DNA of 64,000 nucleotides from DASUPK01 sp963744105. Its GTDB lineage: Bacteria > Actinomycetota > Thermoleophilia > Solirubrobacterales > 70-9. Below the pieces are notes generated by a model. That model did not search any database and had not been told where the DNA came from. It worked only from the letters and a program-made list of their open reading frames with translations. Where the stretch lies: positions 372,001-436,000 of the forward strand of contig CAVUSJ010000006.1 of assembly GCA_963744105.1 (NCBI GenBank), in the 5' to 3' direction. Position 1 is the stretch's first letter; each line of letters starts with the position of its first letter. Below, in pieces: positions 54,337-62,825 of this stretch. Position numbers and translations under genes: made by a program.

Positions 54337-54867
54337 CTAGAGAAGCTGCTTGAGCAACAGCAGCCCGATCAGCGACTTGGCGTCCTCGCAGCGCTCGATC
54401 GCGCTGTCGATGTCGCTCAGCGGGAACTCGACCAACTCGATCCGCTCCTCCCGCGTCGGCTCTCCCTTGACGTCATAGAGCTCCGTGGCGAGGTAGAGCC
54501 AGACACGCTCGTTCGCGAAGCCGGGGCTCGTGTAGAAGCTCTTCAACTCGCGCCAGTCCCCGGCCGCCTTGCCGATCTCCTCGGCGAGCTCCCGCTGGGC
54601 GCACTCGAGCGGGGTCTCCCCCTCCACGTCGAGCTTGCCGGCCGGCAGCTCAAGCAGGGCCGGCTCCTCGACGGCCTCCCGCGGCTGCTCGACCATGTAG
54701 AGCGTCCGGCCGTCGTGCGGGATCACGCAGACGGCGCCAGGATGGACGACCACCTGACGCGTGGAGCGGCTGCCGTCCTCGTACTGGAAGGTCTCCATTC
54801 GCACCGAGGCGATCGGCCCGCGGTGGACCAGCTTCCCGCCCACCTTCCGCAGGCGCTCGTCACTCAC
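54337..54867 (-). CDS. NUDIX hydrolase (ADP-ribose pyrophosphatase-like)
   Basis: 176 aa. Nudix box GKLDVEGETPLECAQRELAEEIG at about 82-104, preceded by ELPA, typical of ADP-ribose pyrophosphatases; SFYTSPGFANERVWLYLA afterwards is also characteristic. Cleaves ADP-ribose or similar nucleoside diphosphate derivatives. Overlaps the DUF3866 gene by 4 nt. Confidence 0.9.
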   Translation of the reverse strand: MSDERLRKVGGKLVHRGPIASVRMETFQYEDGSRSTRQVVVHPGAVCVIPHDGRTLYMVEQPREAVEEPALLELPAGKLDVEGETPLECAQRELAEEIGKAAGDWRELKSFYTSPGFANERVWLYLATELYDVKGEPTREERIELVEFPLSDIDSAIERCEDAKSLIGLLLLKQLL

Positions 54868-55913
54868 GCCGCAAGCTCCGCCAGGGTCGCCGCGGCCAGC
54901 GCGTCGCCGGCCGCCAGCGCGGCCGCGAAGAAGAGCCTGTCGTCGGCGATCTTGCGGCCCATGTGCGTCGCGGACAGGCCGCTCTCGGCGTACTCGTCGA
55001 CCGGGGCCTCACGCAGCAAGATCTCGTGGCGGTCGCCGCACGCCTCGCGCAGCTGGTCGAGGGAGGTGTCTCCGCCGATCTGCGGCAGCCGATCCGGTTC
55101 GCGGGCCGGCGCCGGGACGCGGACGTTGCCGAGCAGCATCCGCAGCACCGTCTCGGTGTGATGGCTGAGGCCGCGGTGGCGCTCCCGGGGGTCGCAGCTG
55201 GACATCCGCGGCGCGACCAGGGTCTCGTGTCCGAGGATCATCGAGGCGTGTGCGGTGTCGAGCGCCGCCATCCCCCCATGTCCGAGCTCCGAGCCGGAGC
55301 CGGCGATTCCCGGGCCGGGGCCGGCGATCACGGCGTCCCAGCCGAGCGGGCCCGCGGCCGCCTCGAGCGCGCCAATCACGGTGACCGCCTCGACCTCGCC
55401 GCCGTACGCGGCCCCCGCCGTGACGTGCCCGGAGAGCAGCCCCGTGTTCCGCAGCTCCGCGACATCCTCCGACAGGGATCCCGGCAGCGCGCCTCCGGTC
55501 GTCTGCACGTAGCCGACCCTCAACTCCCCCGGCCCCCGGGCAGAGGCCCATGCTGCCGGCGCGAGCTGGCCATGGAGCGCGAGCACGAGAACCGGGATCC
55601 GGCGCGCGGGACCGTGGTGATCGCGAGCCTCGACCGGCTCCACCGGGTGCTGCAGCGAGCTGTAGTTGAGCTTCATCGCCGTCGCCCCCTCGGCGCCCGG
55701 GGCATCCAGCCCGCGAGTCAGGTTGACGTGCACCACGTCGAACCCACCGGAGCCGAGGCCGAGGTCCCGGGCCTCGGTGTTGAGGATCAGCTCGTCGCCC
55801 TCGCGGACTTCGCCGACCATCGACTCGTCGGCCCACGCCGCGCGCTCCTCGTCCCCGATCCGCACACGGAGCGGATCCGTCCCGGTCACGACTCCCCGCC
55901 GCAGCTTCAGCAC
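54864..55913 (-). CDS. DUF3866 family protein
   Basis: 349 aa. MLKLRRGVVTG, LNTEARDLGLGSGGFDVVHVNLTRGLD, AMKLNYSSLQHPVEPVE, VLALHGQLAPAAWA, TTGGALPGSLS, VIAGPGPGIAGSGSELGHGGMAALDTAHA, SHHTETVL. This conserved protein is of unknown function and occurs with NUDIX and pyrG genes in several Gram-positive lineages. No enzyme motif can be assigned; the GPGPGIxGSGS loop may bind phosphate. Confidence 0.85.
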   Translation of the reverse strand: MLKLRRGVVTGTDPLRVRIGDEERAAWADESMVGEVREGDELILNTEARDLGLGSGGFDVVHVNLTRGLDAPGAEGATAMKLNYSSLQHPVEPVEARDHHGPARRIPVLVLALHGQLAPAAWASARGPGELRVGYVQTTGGALPGSLSEDVAELRNTGLLSGHVTAGAAYGGEVEAVTVIGALEAAAGPLGWDAVIAGPGPGIAGSGSELGHGGMAALDTAHASMILGHETLVAPRMSSCDPRERHRGLSHHTETVLRMLLGNVRVPAPAREPDRLPQIGGDTSLDQLREACGDRHEILLREAPVDEYAESGLSATHMGRKIADDRLFFAAALAAGDALAAATLAELAA

Positions 55914-55915
55914 GT

Positions 55916-57052
55916 CTAGCCCCCGTTCGTCGTCACGGCAACCTTCGCCGCCTCATCGAGCGCGGCCTCACATACCCCGAGCATCTCCACGATCGCGCGT
56001 TCGGTGACCGACTCCTGCGGCGTGTGGTTCGCCTCGGTCCCGTTGGCGAGCAGGACGGCCTCGTAGCCGGACGCCACGAGCGCGTTCGCGTCGCTGCCCC
56101 CGCCCGTCGCGACGAGCTCCGGTTCGTGGCCGGTGCGCCGCAGGGCATCCGAGGCGATCCGCACCGGCTCGGACTTCGGATCGAGCCGGTAGCCGCGGAA
56201 CATCTCGATCACCTGCGCGTCGACATCGCACCCCTGCTGCCCGGCGGCCCAGGTGCAGGCGTCCACCATCTCGCCGATCGTCGTCGCCGCCCGCTCGCCG
56301 TCGACGCTCCGGGCCTCGCCGAGGATCCGGCAGTGTCCCGCGACCACGTTGGAGGCCGTGCCGCCCTCGATGATCCCGACGTTCGCTGTGGTCTCCTCGT
56401 CGAGGCGCCCGAGCTTCATCTCGGCGACGGCAGTCGCGGCCGCCGCGATCGCGCTGTGGCCGTCCTCCGGGTTGATGCCCGCGTGGGCCTCCTGGCCGGC
56501 GAAATCCGCGATCAGCCGCTTGTAGGTCGGCGCCGCGACGATCACCTCGCCGATCGGCGTCGCGTGGTCGAGCACGTAGCCGAACGGAGCCCGCAGCGCC
56601 GAGATGTCGAGCTCCTTCGCGCCGCGGAGGCCGTCCTCCTCGGCGACGGTGAAGACGAGCTCGAGGCCGAGGGACCCCGGGTCGGCGGCCTGCCGGGCGG
56701 CCAGCTCCATCAGCACCGTCACCGCGGCCTTGTTGTCCGCGCCGAGGATCGTGTCGCCGCGAGTCGTGAAGCGGCCGTTCTCCCGGACGACCTCGACCGG
56801 CCCCTCGTGGGGAACGGTGTCGAGATGGGCGAAGAAGGAGATCCAGCCCTCTTCCGTCCCGGGAACGCGTGCGATCAGGTTGCCCGCACCGGCCTGCGCC
56901 GGGCCGGCCGCGCCGTCCTCCTCCACCTCCACGCCAATGCCGCGGAGCTCCTCGAGCATCGCGTCGGCGACCGCCCTCTCCTCTCCGGTCGGGCTCGCGA
57001 TCTCGCAGAGGCGGGCGAAGCGATCGAGCATCCGCTGGTCCTCCGCGTTCAC
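55916..57052 (-). CDS. M20-family metallopeptidase (PepT-like)
   Basis: 378 aa. FFAHLDTV (metal-binding His-Asp), ILGADNKAAV (bridging Asp), FTVAEEDGLRGAKEL (catalytic Glu-Glu), and GGGSDANAL plus NGTEANHTPQESV (late metal His) follow tripeptidase T/M20 enzymes. A dimerisation domain lies between about 190 and 290. Cytoplasmic aminopeptidase; ends 2 nt from DUF3866. Confidence 0.9.
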   Translation of the reverse strand: MNAEDQRMLDRFARLCEIASPTGEERAVADAMLEELRGIGVEVEEDGAAGPAQAGAGNLIARVPGTEEGWISFFAHLDTVPHEGPVEVVRENGRFTTRGDTILGADNKAAVTVLMELAARQAADPGSLGLELVFTVAEEDGLRGAKELDISALRAPFGYVLDHATPIGEVIVAAPTYKRLIADFAGQEAHAGINPEDGHSAIAAAATAVAEMKLGRLDEETTANVGIIEGGTASNVVAGHCRILGEARSVDGERAATTIGEMVDACTWAAGQQGCDVDAQVIEMFRGYRLDPKSEPVRIASDALRRTGHEPELVATGGGSDANALVASGYEAVLLANGTEANHTPQESVTERAIVEMLGVCEAALDEAAKVAVTTNGG

Positions 57053-57111
57053 GCGCGACAGGCTAGTCAGCGCGCCGACCCGCCGTCAGCACCCGCTGAT
57101 AGAAGTGCGGC

Positions 57112-57567
57112 GTGGCTCGGAGGCCGACACAGCACGAGGCTCACGTCCCGCAAGTCACGGGCGCCCCGTCCAGCGCCTGGGAGGGGAGGCTCGAGATCCT
57201 GATCGCGGTCGCGCTCGGGCTGGCGGCCATCGTCACCGCGGGAGCCGTCTACCTGAACGAGCATCAGGAGCACGACGCCGAGCTCGACTTCCACGCCGCG
57301 ACGCACAGCATCGTGCGGGCCGCCGCCGCCGGGCTCACGAGCCCGGCGGGGCACGCGCTGGAGCTCCGAGCCGAGCAGTCGAACCGGAGCGCCGAGAGCC
57401 ACCAGGACAAGGCGGCGAACTACACCCTCGCCGAGGTGATCCTCGCGACCTCGCTCTTCCTCTTCGGCGTCGCCGGGCTGAGCTCGCGCTGGCGGATCAA
57501 GATCGGCGCGCTCTGCACCGCCACCGGGGTCTTCCTGGTCGCCGTGGTGGTGCTGGCGACCGTCTAG
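57112..57567 (+). CDS. DUF4337-like membrane protein
   Basis: 151 aa. GTG start at 57112. Helix LEILIAVALGLAAIVTAGAVYL, a helical exterior part HAATHSIVRAAAAGLTS...NRSAESHQDKAANYTLAEVI, then LATSLFLFGVAGLSSRW and IGALCTATGVFLVAVVVLATV. The layout resembles DUF4337-type three-helix proteins. Unknown role. Confidence 0.65.
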   Translation: MARRPTQHEAHVPQVTGAPSSAWEGRLEILIAVALGLAAIVTAGAVYLNEHQEHDAELDFHAATHSIVRAAAAGLTSPAGHALELRAEQSNRSAESHQDKAANYTLAEVILATSLFLFGVAGLSSRWRIKIGALCTATGVFLVAVVVLATV

Positions 57568-57728
57568 ACGGTCGAGTCCGAATCCGCGTGCGTCCGGGGA
57601 CGGGCGTGGCCGAGCAGCTCAAGGACGCAGGGCGCAGCCCTTGGTGGCGCCAAGGGCAAGCCCGAGGACGCAGAGATGCGAAGCGCCAGGCGCGTCATCC
57701 GGGCGTACGGGGGTTCGGAGTCGGCCGT

Positions 57729-59423
57729 CTAGCCCGAGCGCCGGACGCTGACGTCCTCGGACTCCTCGGCCGCGGTCTCCGCCTCGGCGGTCTCCGAGGC
57801 GGCCGGGCGCTCGGCGGCCCGCTTCGCGGCCGCGCCGACGAAGTCCCGGAAGAGCGGCTCCGGGCGGGTTGGCCGGGAGTTGAACTCGGGGTGGAACTGG
57901 GAGGCGACGAAGAAGGGATGGTCCGGCAGCTCGATCACCTCGACGAGGCGGTCGTCGGGCGAGGTCCCGCTCGCCACCAGGCCCTCCTCCTCGAGCCGCC
58001 TGCGCAGCATGTTGTTGACCTCATAGCGGTGGCGGTGGCGCTTGTAGATGACCGGCTCGCCGAATATCTCGCGCGCCTGGGTGTCCTCGTGGAGCTTCAC
58101 CGGGTCTGCGCCGAGCCGCATCGTCCCGCCGAGGTCCGACACCTCCTTCTGCTCTGGGAGCAGGTCGACGACCGGATACGGGGTCTCCGGATCAAACTCG
58201 GCGGAGTTGGCGCCGTCCATCCCGCAGACGTTGCGCGCGAACTCCACGACCGCGATCTGCATCCCGAGGCAGATCCCGAGATAGGGAATCCCCTTCTCGC
58301 GGGCGATCCGAGCCGCCTCGACCTTGCCCTCGATCCCGCGCTCGCCGAACCCGCCCGGGATCAGGATCCCGTCGACGTCCTCGAGCGCGGCCTCGTCGAT
58401 GTCCTCGGCGGAGACCAGCTCGGTCTCCACCTCCACCTCGTGCTGCCAGCCGCCATGGGTGAGGGCTTCGATCACCGACTTGTATGCGTCCTCGAGCTGG
58501 ACGTACTTGCCGACCAGGGCGATCTTCACCTTGCGCTCGCGCGAGGCGTCCGCGCGCTTGATCAGCTCCTCCCACTCGGTCAGGTCGGGCGCCGGGGCGT
58601 CCATGCCGAAGTGATCGAGGATCTGGTCGTCCATCCCCTCGGCGCGGAGCACGAGCGGGACCTTGTAGACGTTGTCGACGTCGCGGGCCGAGATCACGGC
58701 ATCCTCGGGAAGGCTCGCGAACAGGGCGATCTTCTTCCGGATGTCGCGGTCGAGACCCTGCTCGGAGCGGCAGAGCAGCGCGTGGGGCTGGACGCCGATG
58801 CGCCGCAGCTCGTTGACCGAGTGCTGCGTGGGCTTCGTCTTCATCTCGCCGGCGTGGCCGATGTAGGGCACCAGGGTGAGATGGACGAACATGCAGCGCT
58901 TGGGGCCCATGTCGGTGTACAGCTGGCGAATCGCCTCGAGGAACGGCAGCGACTCGATATCGCCGACGGTCCCGCCGATCTCGGTGATCACGAAGTCGAC
59001 CGCCTGCGACTCGGCGACGATCAGGATCCGGTTCTTGATCTCGTCGGTGATGTGCGGGATCACCTGGACGGTCCCGCCGAGGTAGTCGCCGCGGCGCTCG
59101 CGCCTGATCACGCTGTTGTAGACGCCGCCGGCGGTGAAGTTCGAGGCCCGAGAGGTGTTCTCGTCGGTGAAACGCTCGTAGTGGCCGAGGTCGAGATCGG
59201 TCTCGGCCCCGTCCTCGGTGACGAAGACCTCGCCGTGCTGGAACGGGCTCATCGTCCCCGGGTCGACGTTGATGTATGGATCGAGCTTCTGGAGCTGGAC
59301 CCTGAAGCCGCGGGAGACGAGGAGACGGCCGAGCGAGGCGGAGGCGATGCCCTTTCCGAGGGACGACACGACACCGCCTGTCACGAAGAGAAATCTGGTG
59401 TCGCCCGGCTTCGGTTGGGTCAA
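57729..59423 (-). CDS. pyrG: CTP synthase
   Basis: 564 aa. Makes CTP from UTP with glutamine. The amidoligase domain begins TRFLFVTGGVVSSLGKGIASASLGRLL and has KLDPYINVDPGTMSPFQHGEVFV; the class I glutaminase domain has GGFGERGIEGK, GICLGMQ (nucleophile Cys) and HPEF with the catalytic His-Glu. TTG start at 59423, overlapping the stop of the preceding gene. A C-terminal Glu/Ala-rich tail of about 25 aa is extra. The open frame continues upstream but only in antisense-like sequence. Confidence 0.96.
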   Translation of the reverse strand: MTQPKPGDTRFLFVTGGVVSSLGKGIASASLGRLLVSRGFRVQLQKLDPYINVDPGTMSPFQHGEVFVTEDGAETDLDLGHYERFTDENTSRASNFTAGGVYNSVIRRERRGDYLGGTVQVIPHITDEIKNRILIVAESQAVDFVITEIGGTVGDIESLPFLEAIRQLYTDMGPKRCMFVHLTLVPYIGHAGEMKTKPTQHSVNELRRIGVQPHALLCRSEQGLDRDIRKKIALFASLPEDAVISARDVDNVYKVPLVLRAEGMDDQILDHFGMDAPAPDLTEWEELIKRADASRERKVKIALVGKYVQLEDAYKSVIEALTHGGWQHEVEVETELVSAEDIDEAALEDVDGILIPGGFGERGIEGKVEAARIAREKGIPYLGICLGMQIAVVEFARNVCGMDGANSAEFDPETPYPVVDLLPEQKEVSDLGGTMRLGADPVKLHEDTQAREIFGEPVIYKRHRHRYEVNNMLRRRLEEEGLVASGTSPDDRLVEVIELPDHPFFVASQFHPEFNSRPTRPEPLFRDFVGAAAKRAAERPAASETAEAETAAEESEDVSVRRSG

Positions 59424-60121
59424 TTGCCTCTGCCGACCGAGTCTAGTCGAGCGAGGAGCGGAACCCGCTCGATGGCGTCGGAGATCGAGCGAAACTCCCC
59501 ATAGAGCGAGATCGCGATCAGGGCGCAGAGCGCGATCGCCGTCCCGGCGACCCCGAGGGCGCTCACGGCGGCGACTCCGACCACCCCGCCGATCAGGCTG
59601 GCGCCGCTGTCGCCGAGCATCGCCCTCTCGCGCAGGGTCAGCAGCGCCCCGGCTCCGGCCGCCGCCGCGAACGGCCAGACGGACTCGAGGGGAGCGAGCG
59701 ACCCGGCGACGGCGCAGAGCCCGCCGAGCGCGACCGCGGCGACCTTCTCCACCCGCCCAGGGCGCAGGTCGAGCAGGTTGGCCGCGTGCGGCGCGAGCGT
59801 CAGGACGCCGACCTCGAGCAGATAGTGCAGCCCGTCCCCCGGTGCCGCCCAGGCCGCGAGGGCGATGGTCCCGACCGCCTTGAGCGCGCCGGTCGAGGGC
59901 CGTCCCGCCGCCAGCGCCGAGCCATGTCCGCGCAGGCCGCGCGGGCCTTCGCCGCCGAGGAGGTCGTCGACCAAGCCGAGCAGCGACACCCCGGCCAGGT
60001 AGCCGAGCCACCGGGCCGCCCCCACGCCCGTGATCGCGGCCACGATCAGCCCGAGCGCGAGGATCGATACCCCGAGGGGGAAGAGCACCTCGGCGCCGCG
60101 ATAGTTGGCTCGGCGGGTCAA
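59420..60121 (-). CDS. MraY/WecA-like glycosyl-1-phosphate transferase family protein
   Basis: 233 aa, multi-helix membrane protein. GLVDDLLG (Asp-rich motif), HAANLLDLRPGR (like NxxNxxDGxxG) and AMLGDSGASLIGG (like LGDxGxxxxG) are motifs of polyprenyl-phosphate phosphosugar transferases. Short for MraY (about 320 aa), as the N-terminal helices are missing. It sits between steA and pyrG, where steB is often found. Substrate unknown. Confidence 0.75.
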   Translation of the reverse strand: MTRRANYRGAEVLFPLGVSILALGLIVAAITGVGAARWLGYLAGVSLLGLVDDLLGGEGPRGLRGHGSALAAGRPSTGALKAVGTIALAAWAAPGDGLHYLLEVGVLTLAPHAANLLDLRPGRVEKVAAVALGGLCAVAGSLAPLESVWPFAAAAGAGALLTLRERAMLGDSGASLIGGVVGVAAVSALGVAGTAIALCALIAISLYGEFRSISDAIERVPLLARLDSVGRGN

Positions 60122-61077
60122 GTCAGCCGGCTGAGCCCGCTCGCGTCGACCAGTGCGTCCCCGACCAGCAGCCGGGAGAGGAAGGTGGACGACATCCCGG
60201 CCCTGCCCTTGCCCAGGAACTCGACCAGGGACTGCGGCGTGCCGACGCTCACCAGCAGCTCCGCGCCGTGCTCGTATGCGATCAGCAGGGCGAGGTCCTG
60301 GCTCGTCCCGGGTGCGGCCACGATCGAGTGGCGAAGCCCGAGCGCCATGAGGCGCGCCGCGCCGGGCGCCTCTGCCCCCGGATAGCCATGGACGATCAGC
60401 TCGGCACCGCTCCTCAGGGCGGCCTCGCTGGCCGAGTCCATGTCGCCCACGATCAGGTCGGGTACGAGGCCCCGGTCGATCAGCGCGTCGGCGCCGCCGT
60501 CAACGGCGACCAGGACGGGGCCCCGGCGCTCCACATATCCGCCGAGGACGTCCAGGTCGCGGATGTGATCGCCTCCGCGCGCGACGATCAGCGCGTCGCG
60601 GCCCCGAAAGCTCGTTCGCGGCGCGGGCAGATCGGCGAGCGAGAGAAATCCATCCGCCTCCTCGCGGACGTGGTCGAGCGTGTTCTCGGCGAAGGCACGC
60701 AGCGCCTCCGCCGCACGCGCCCGCCCCTGGTCGAGCCTCGCGAGCAGGTCCTCGATCTCGAGCGCCTCGCCGCCGTCTACCTCGATGGTTTCCCCGTCAG
60801 CGACTCGGTCGAGCACGCCGGCGTCCGAGTCGATCAACGGCACCCCGCCACGGACGAGGATCAGCGGACCCAGGTTCGGATACGTGCCGTCCGCCGATGG
60901 CGAGGCGTTGACGACGGCGGCGGGGCTTGCGGCGAGCAGCTCCTCGGCCGCGACCCGGTCGATGTTCCGGTGGTCGATCACGGCGATCTCGCCGGGCTCC
61001 AGGCGCCTGACGAGCTCCTTGGTGCGCGCTCCCACGCGCGCGCGACCGCTGATGAGACGAGGGGCGACGGTTGCCAT
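60118..61077 (-). CDS. steA: SteA-like cytokinetic protein
   Basis: 319 aa. ISGRARVGARTKELVRRLEPGEIAVIDHRNIDRVAAEELL, AAVVNASPSADGTYPNLGP, DALIVARGGDHIRDLDVL, PVLVAVDGGADALIDRGLVPDLIVGDMDSASEAAL: the thiamine-pyrophosphokinase-like fold of SteA, which works with SteB at the actinobacterial septum. A C-terminal membrane segment is weak here. Next to recN, as in other actinobacteria. Confidence 0.85.
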   Translation of the reverse strand: MATVAPRLISGRARVGARTKELVRRLEPGEIAVIDHRNIDRVAAEELLAASPAAVVNASPSADGTYPNLGPLILVRGGVPLIDSDAGVLDRVADGETIEVDGGEALEIEDLLARLDQGRARAAEALRAFAENTLDHVREEADGFLSLADLPAPRTSFRGRDALIVARGGDHIRDLDVLGGYVERRGPVLVAVDGGADALIDRGLVPDLIVGDMDSASEAALRSGAELIVHGYPGAEAPGAARLMALGLRHSIVAAPGTSQDLALLIAYEHGAELLVSVGTPQSLVEFLGKGRAGMSSTFLSRLLVGDALVDASGLSRLT

Positions 61078-61101
61078 CGGCAGAGCCTATGTAAGGAGGG
61101 C

Positions 61102-62778
61102 TCAGGCGGCGCGGAGCAGCTCGCGCGCGTGGCGGTCGGCGGCCTCGTCGCCTTCGCTCCCCCCGAGCATCCGGACGATCTCGGCCACGAGGCCCTCGCC
61201 GTCGACCTGCTCGACCTCCGCCCTCGCCTCGCCGCGGGCGACGCTCTTCTCGATCCTGAAGTGGCTCTCGGCCATCGAGGCGACCTGCGGCAGGTGGGTG
61301 ATGCAGAGCACCTGGCGCTCATCGCCGAGGCTACGCAGCCGCTCGCCGACGGCCTTGGCGGTGTTGCCGCCGATCCCCGCGTCGATCTCGTCGAACACGA
61401 AGGTGGCGGCCCCACCGCGCGCGCCCTGGCCCGCCAGCGCGAGCATCACCCTGGAGAGCTCGCCGCCGGAGGCCGCGTCACACAGGGGCGAGGTCGGCAT
61501 CCCCGGATTGGTCGCGACCTGGAAGGTGACCCGCTCCTGGCCGAGCGGCCCGAACCCATCCGGATGCGGATCGAGCTTCACCTCGAGCTTCGCCCCGCTC
61601 ATGGCGAGCTGCTCGAGCTCCGCCGCCACGCTCTTCTCGAGCCGCTTCGCGGACTTGGCGCGCACCTCGCTGAGCTGCGCGCCGAGATCGGTCCGCGCCC
61701 GCTGGGCCTTCGTCAGATCGGCTTCGAGGCGGTCCGTCGCCTCCCCCGCTCCCTCGATCGTCTCGATCTCGGCGCGGCAGTGCTCCCCGTGCGCGAGGAC
61801 CGACTCGATCGTCCCGCCGTGCTTCCGCTTCAGGCGGTCGATCACGTCGAGGCGCTCCTCGACCTGCTCGAGCCGGCCCGGCTCTGCCTCGATCCGCTCG
61901 GCGTAGCCGCGCAGCTCCGCCGCCAGCTCCTGGACCTCCATACGGAGCCCGCGGGCCGTCTCGGCGAGCTTGTCGAGCTCCGGGTCGACGCCCTCCTGCG
62001 CCGCCAGGGCCGACTCGGCCGTCCCCATCGCCTCGGCCGCGGCCCCCTCACCGTCGCCTCCGACCGCGGCGAGCGCCTCGGCGGCGGCTCCCCGCAGGGA
62101 CTCGGCATGCCGGAGCCGCTCGCGCTCGGGCGCGAGCTCGGCCTCCTCCGCCGGGTCCGGCTTCGCCGCCTCGATCTCCTCCAGCTCGTAGCGGAGGATG
62201 TCGAGGTCCCGCTCGCGGGCGCCCTCGCGCTCGCGGATCCGGGCCAGCTCCCGCGCAATCCTCGTCACCTCGGCATGCGTCTCGCGGTAGGCCCGGCGCC
62301 GCTCCAGGTGATCCTCGCCGGCGAAGCCGTCGAGCGTCTCGAGCTGCGCTCCGGCGAGGGTCAGCTTGCGGTGCTCGTGCTGCCCGTAGAAGGCGAGCAG
62401 CCGGGAGCCGAGGGCCTGGAGCTCCGGCGCGGATGCCGAGCGGCCCGCGAGGAAGGCGCTCGTCCGGCCGCTCGTGGAGACGCGCCGGCCGATCGCGACC
62501 TCGGTCGCGTCCTCGGGCAGCCGCTCCGCGAGCTCGGCCAGCTCCGGATCGTCGAGCAGCCCCTCGGGCAGCTGGAAGACTCCCTCGACGTAGGCCTCGC
62601 TCGCGCCGGGGCGGACGATGTGGGAGCGCGCCTTCCCGCCCATCAGCAGGTCGAAGGAGTGCGCCAGGATCGTCTTGCCGGCCCCTGTCTCGCCCGTGAT
62701 CGCGTTCAGCCCCGGCCCGAGGCGCAATTCGGCACGCTCGATCAGGAGCAGGTTCTCGATTCGGAGCTCGAGGAGCAT
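61102..62778 (-). CDS. recN: DNA repair protein RecN
   Basis: 558 aa. SMC-like double-strand break repair protein. MLLELRIENLLLIERAELRLGPGLNAITGETGAGKTILAHSFDLLMG contains the Walker A; a long charged coiled coil fills about 160-380; SGGELSRVMLAL is the ABC signature and TFVFDEIDAGIGG the Walker B. Confidence 0.96.
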   Translation of the reverse strand: MLLELRIENLLLIERAELRLGPGLNAITGETGAGKTILAHSFDLLMGGKARSHIVRPGASEAYVEGVFQLPEGLLDDPELAELAERLPEDATEVAIGRRVSTSGRTSAFLAGRSASAPELQALGSRLLAFYGQHEHRKLTLAGAQLETLDGFAGEDHLERRRAYRETHAEVTRIARELARIREREGARERDLDILRYELEEIEAAKPDPAEEAELAPERERLRHAESLRGAAAEALAAVGGDGEGAAAEAMGTAESALAAQEGVDPELDKLAETARGLRMEVQELAAELRGYAERIEAEPGRLEQVEERLDVIDRLKRKHGGTIESVLAHGEHCRAEIETIEGAGEATDRLEADLTKAQRARTDLGAQLSEVRAKSAKRLEKSVAAELEQLAMSGAKLEVKLDPHPDGFGPLGQERVTFQVATNPGMPTSPLCDAASGGELSRVMLALAGQGARGGAATFVFDEIDAGIGGNTAKAVGERLRSLGDERQVLCITHLPQVASMAESHFRIEKSVARGEARAEVEQVDGEGLVAEIVRMLGGSEGDEAADRHARELLRAA

Positions 62779-62825
62779 TGGCCCCTCGTTCTAACGAGAG
62801 AGGCCGACGGATTACTCCCCTGCTT

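Noticed and set aside
56604..59504. A 966-aa open frame on the plus strand
   Set aside because: Antisense to the M20 peptidase and pyrG, with biased composition and no domain.
59424..60011. N-terminal extension of CTP synthase to 760 aa
   Set aside because: The extra part is Arg-rich and overlaps the MraY/WecA-like gene in another frame; a standard-length PyrG starts at 59423.
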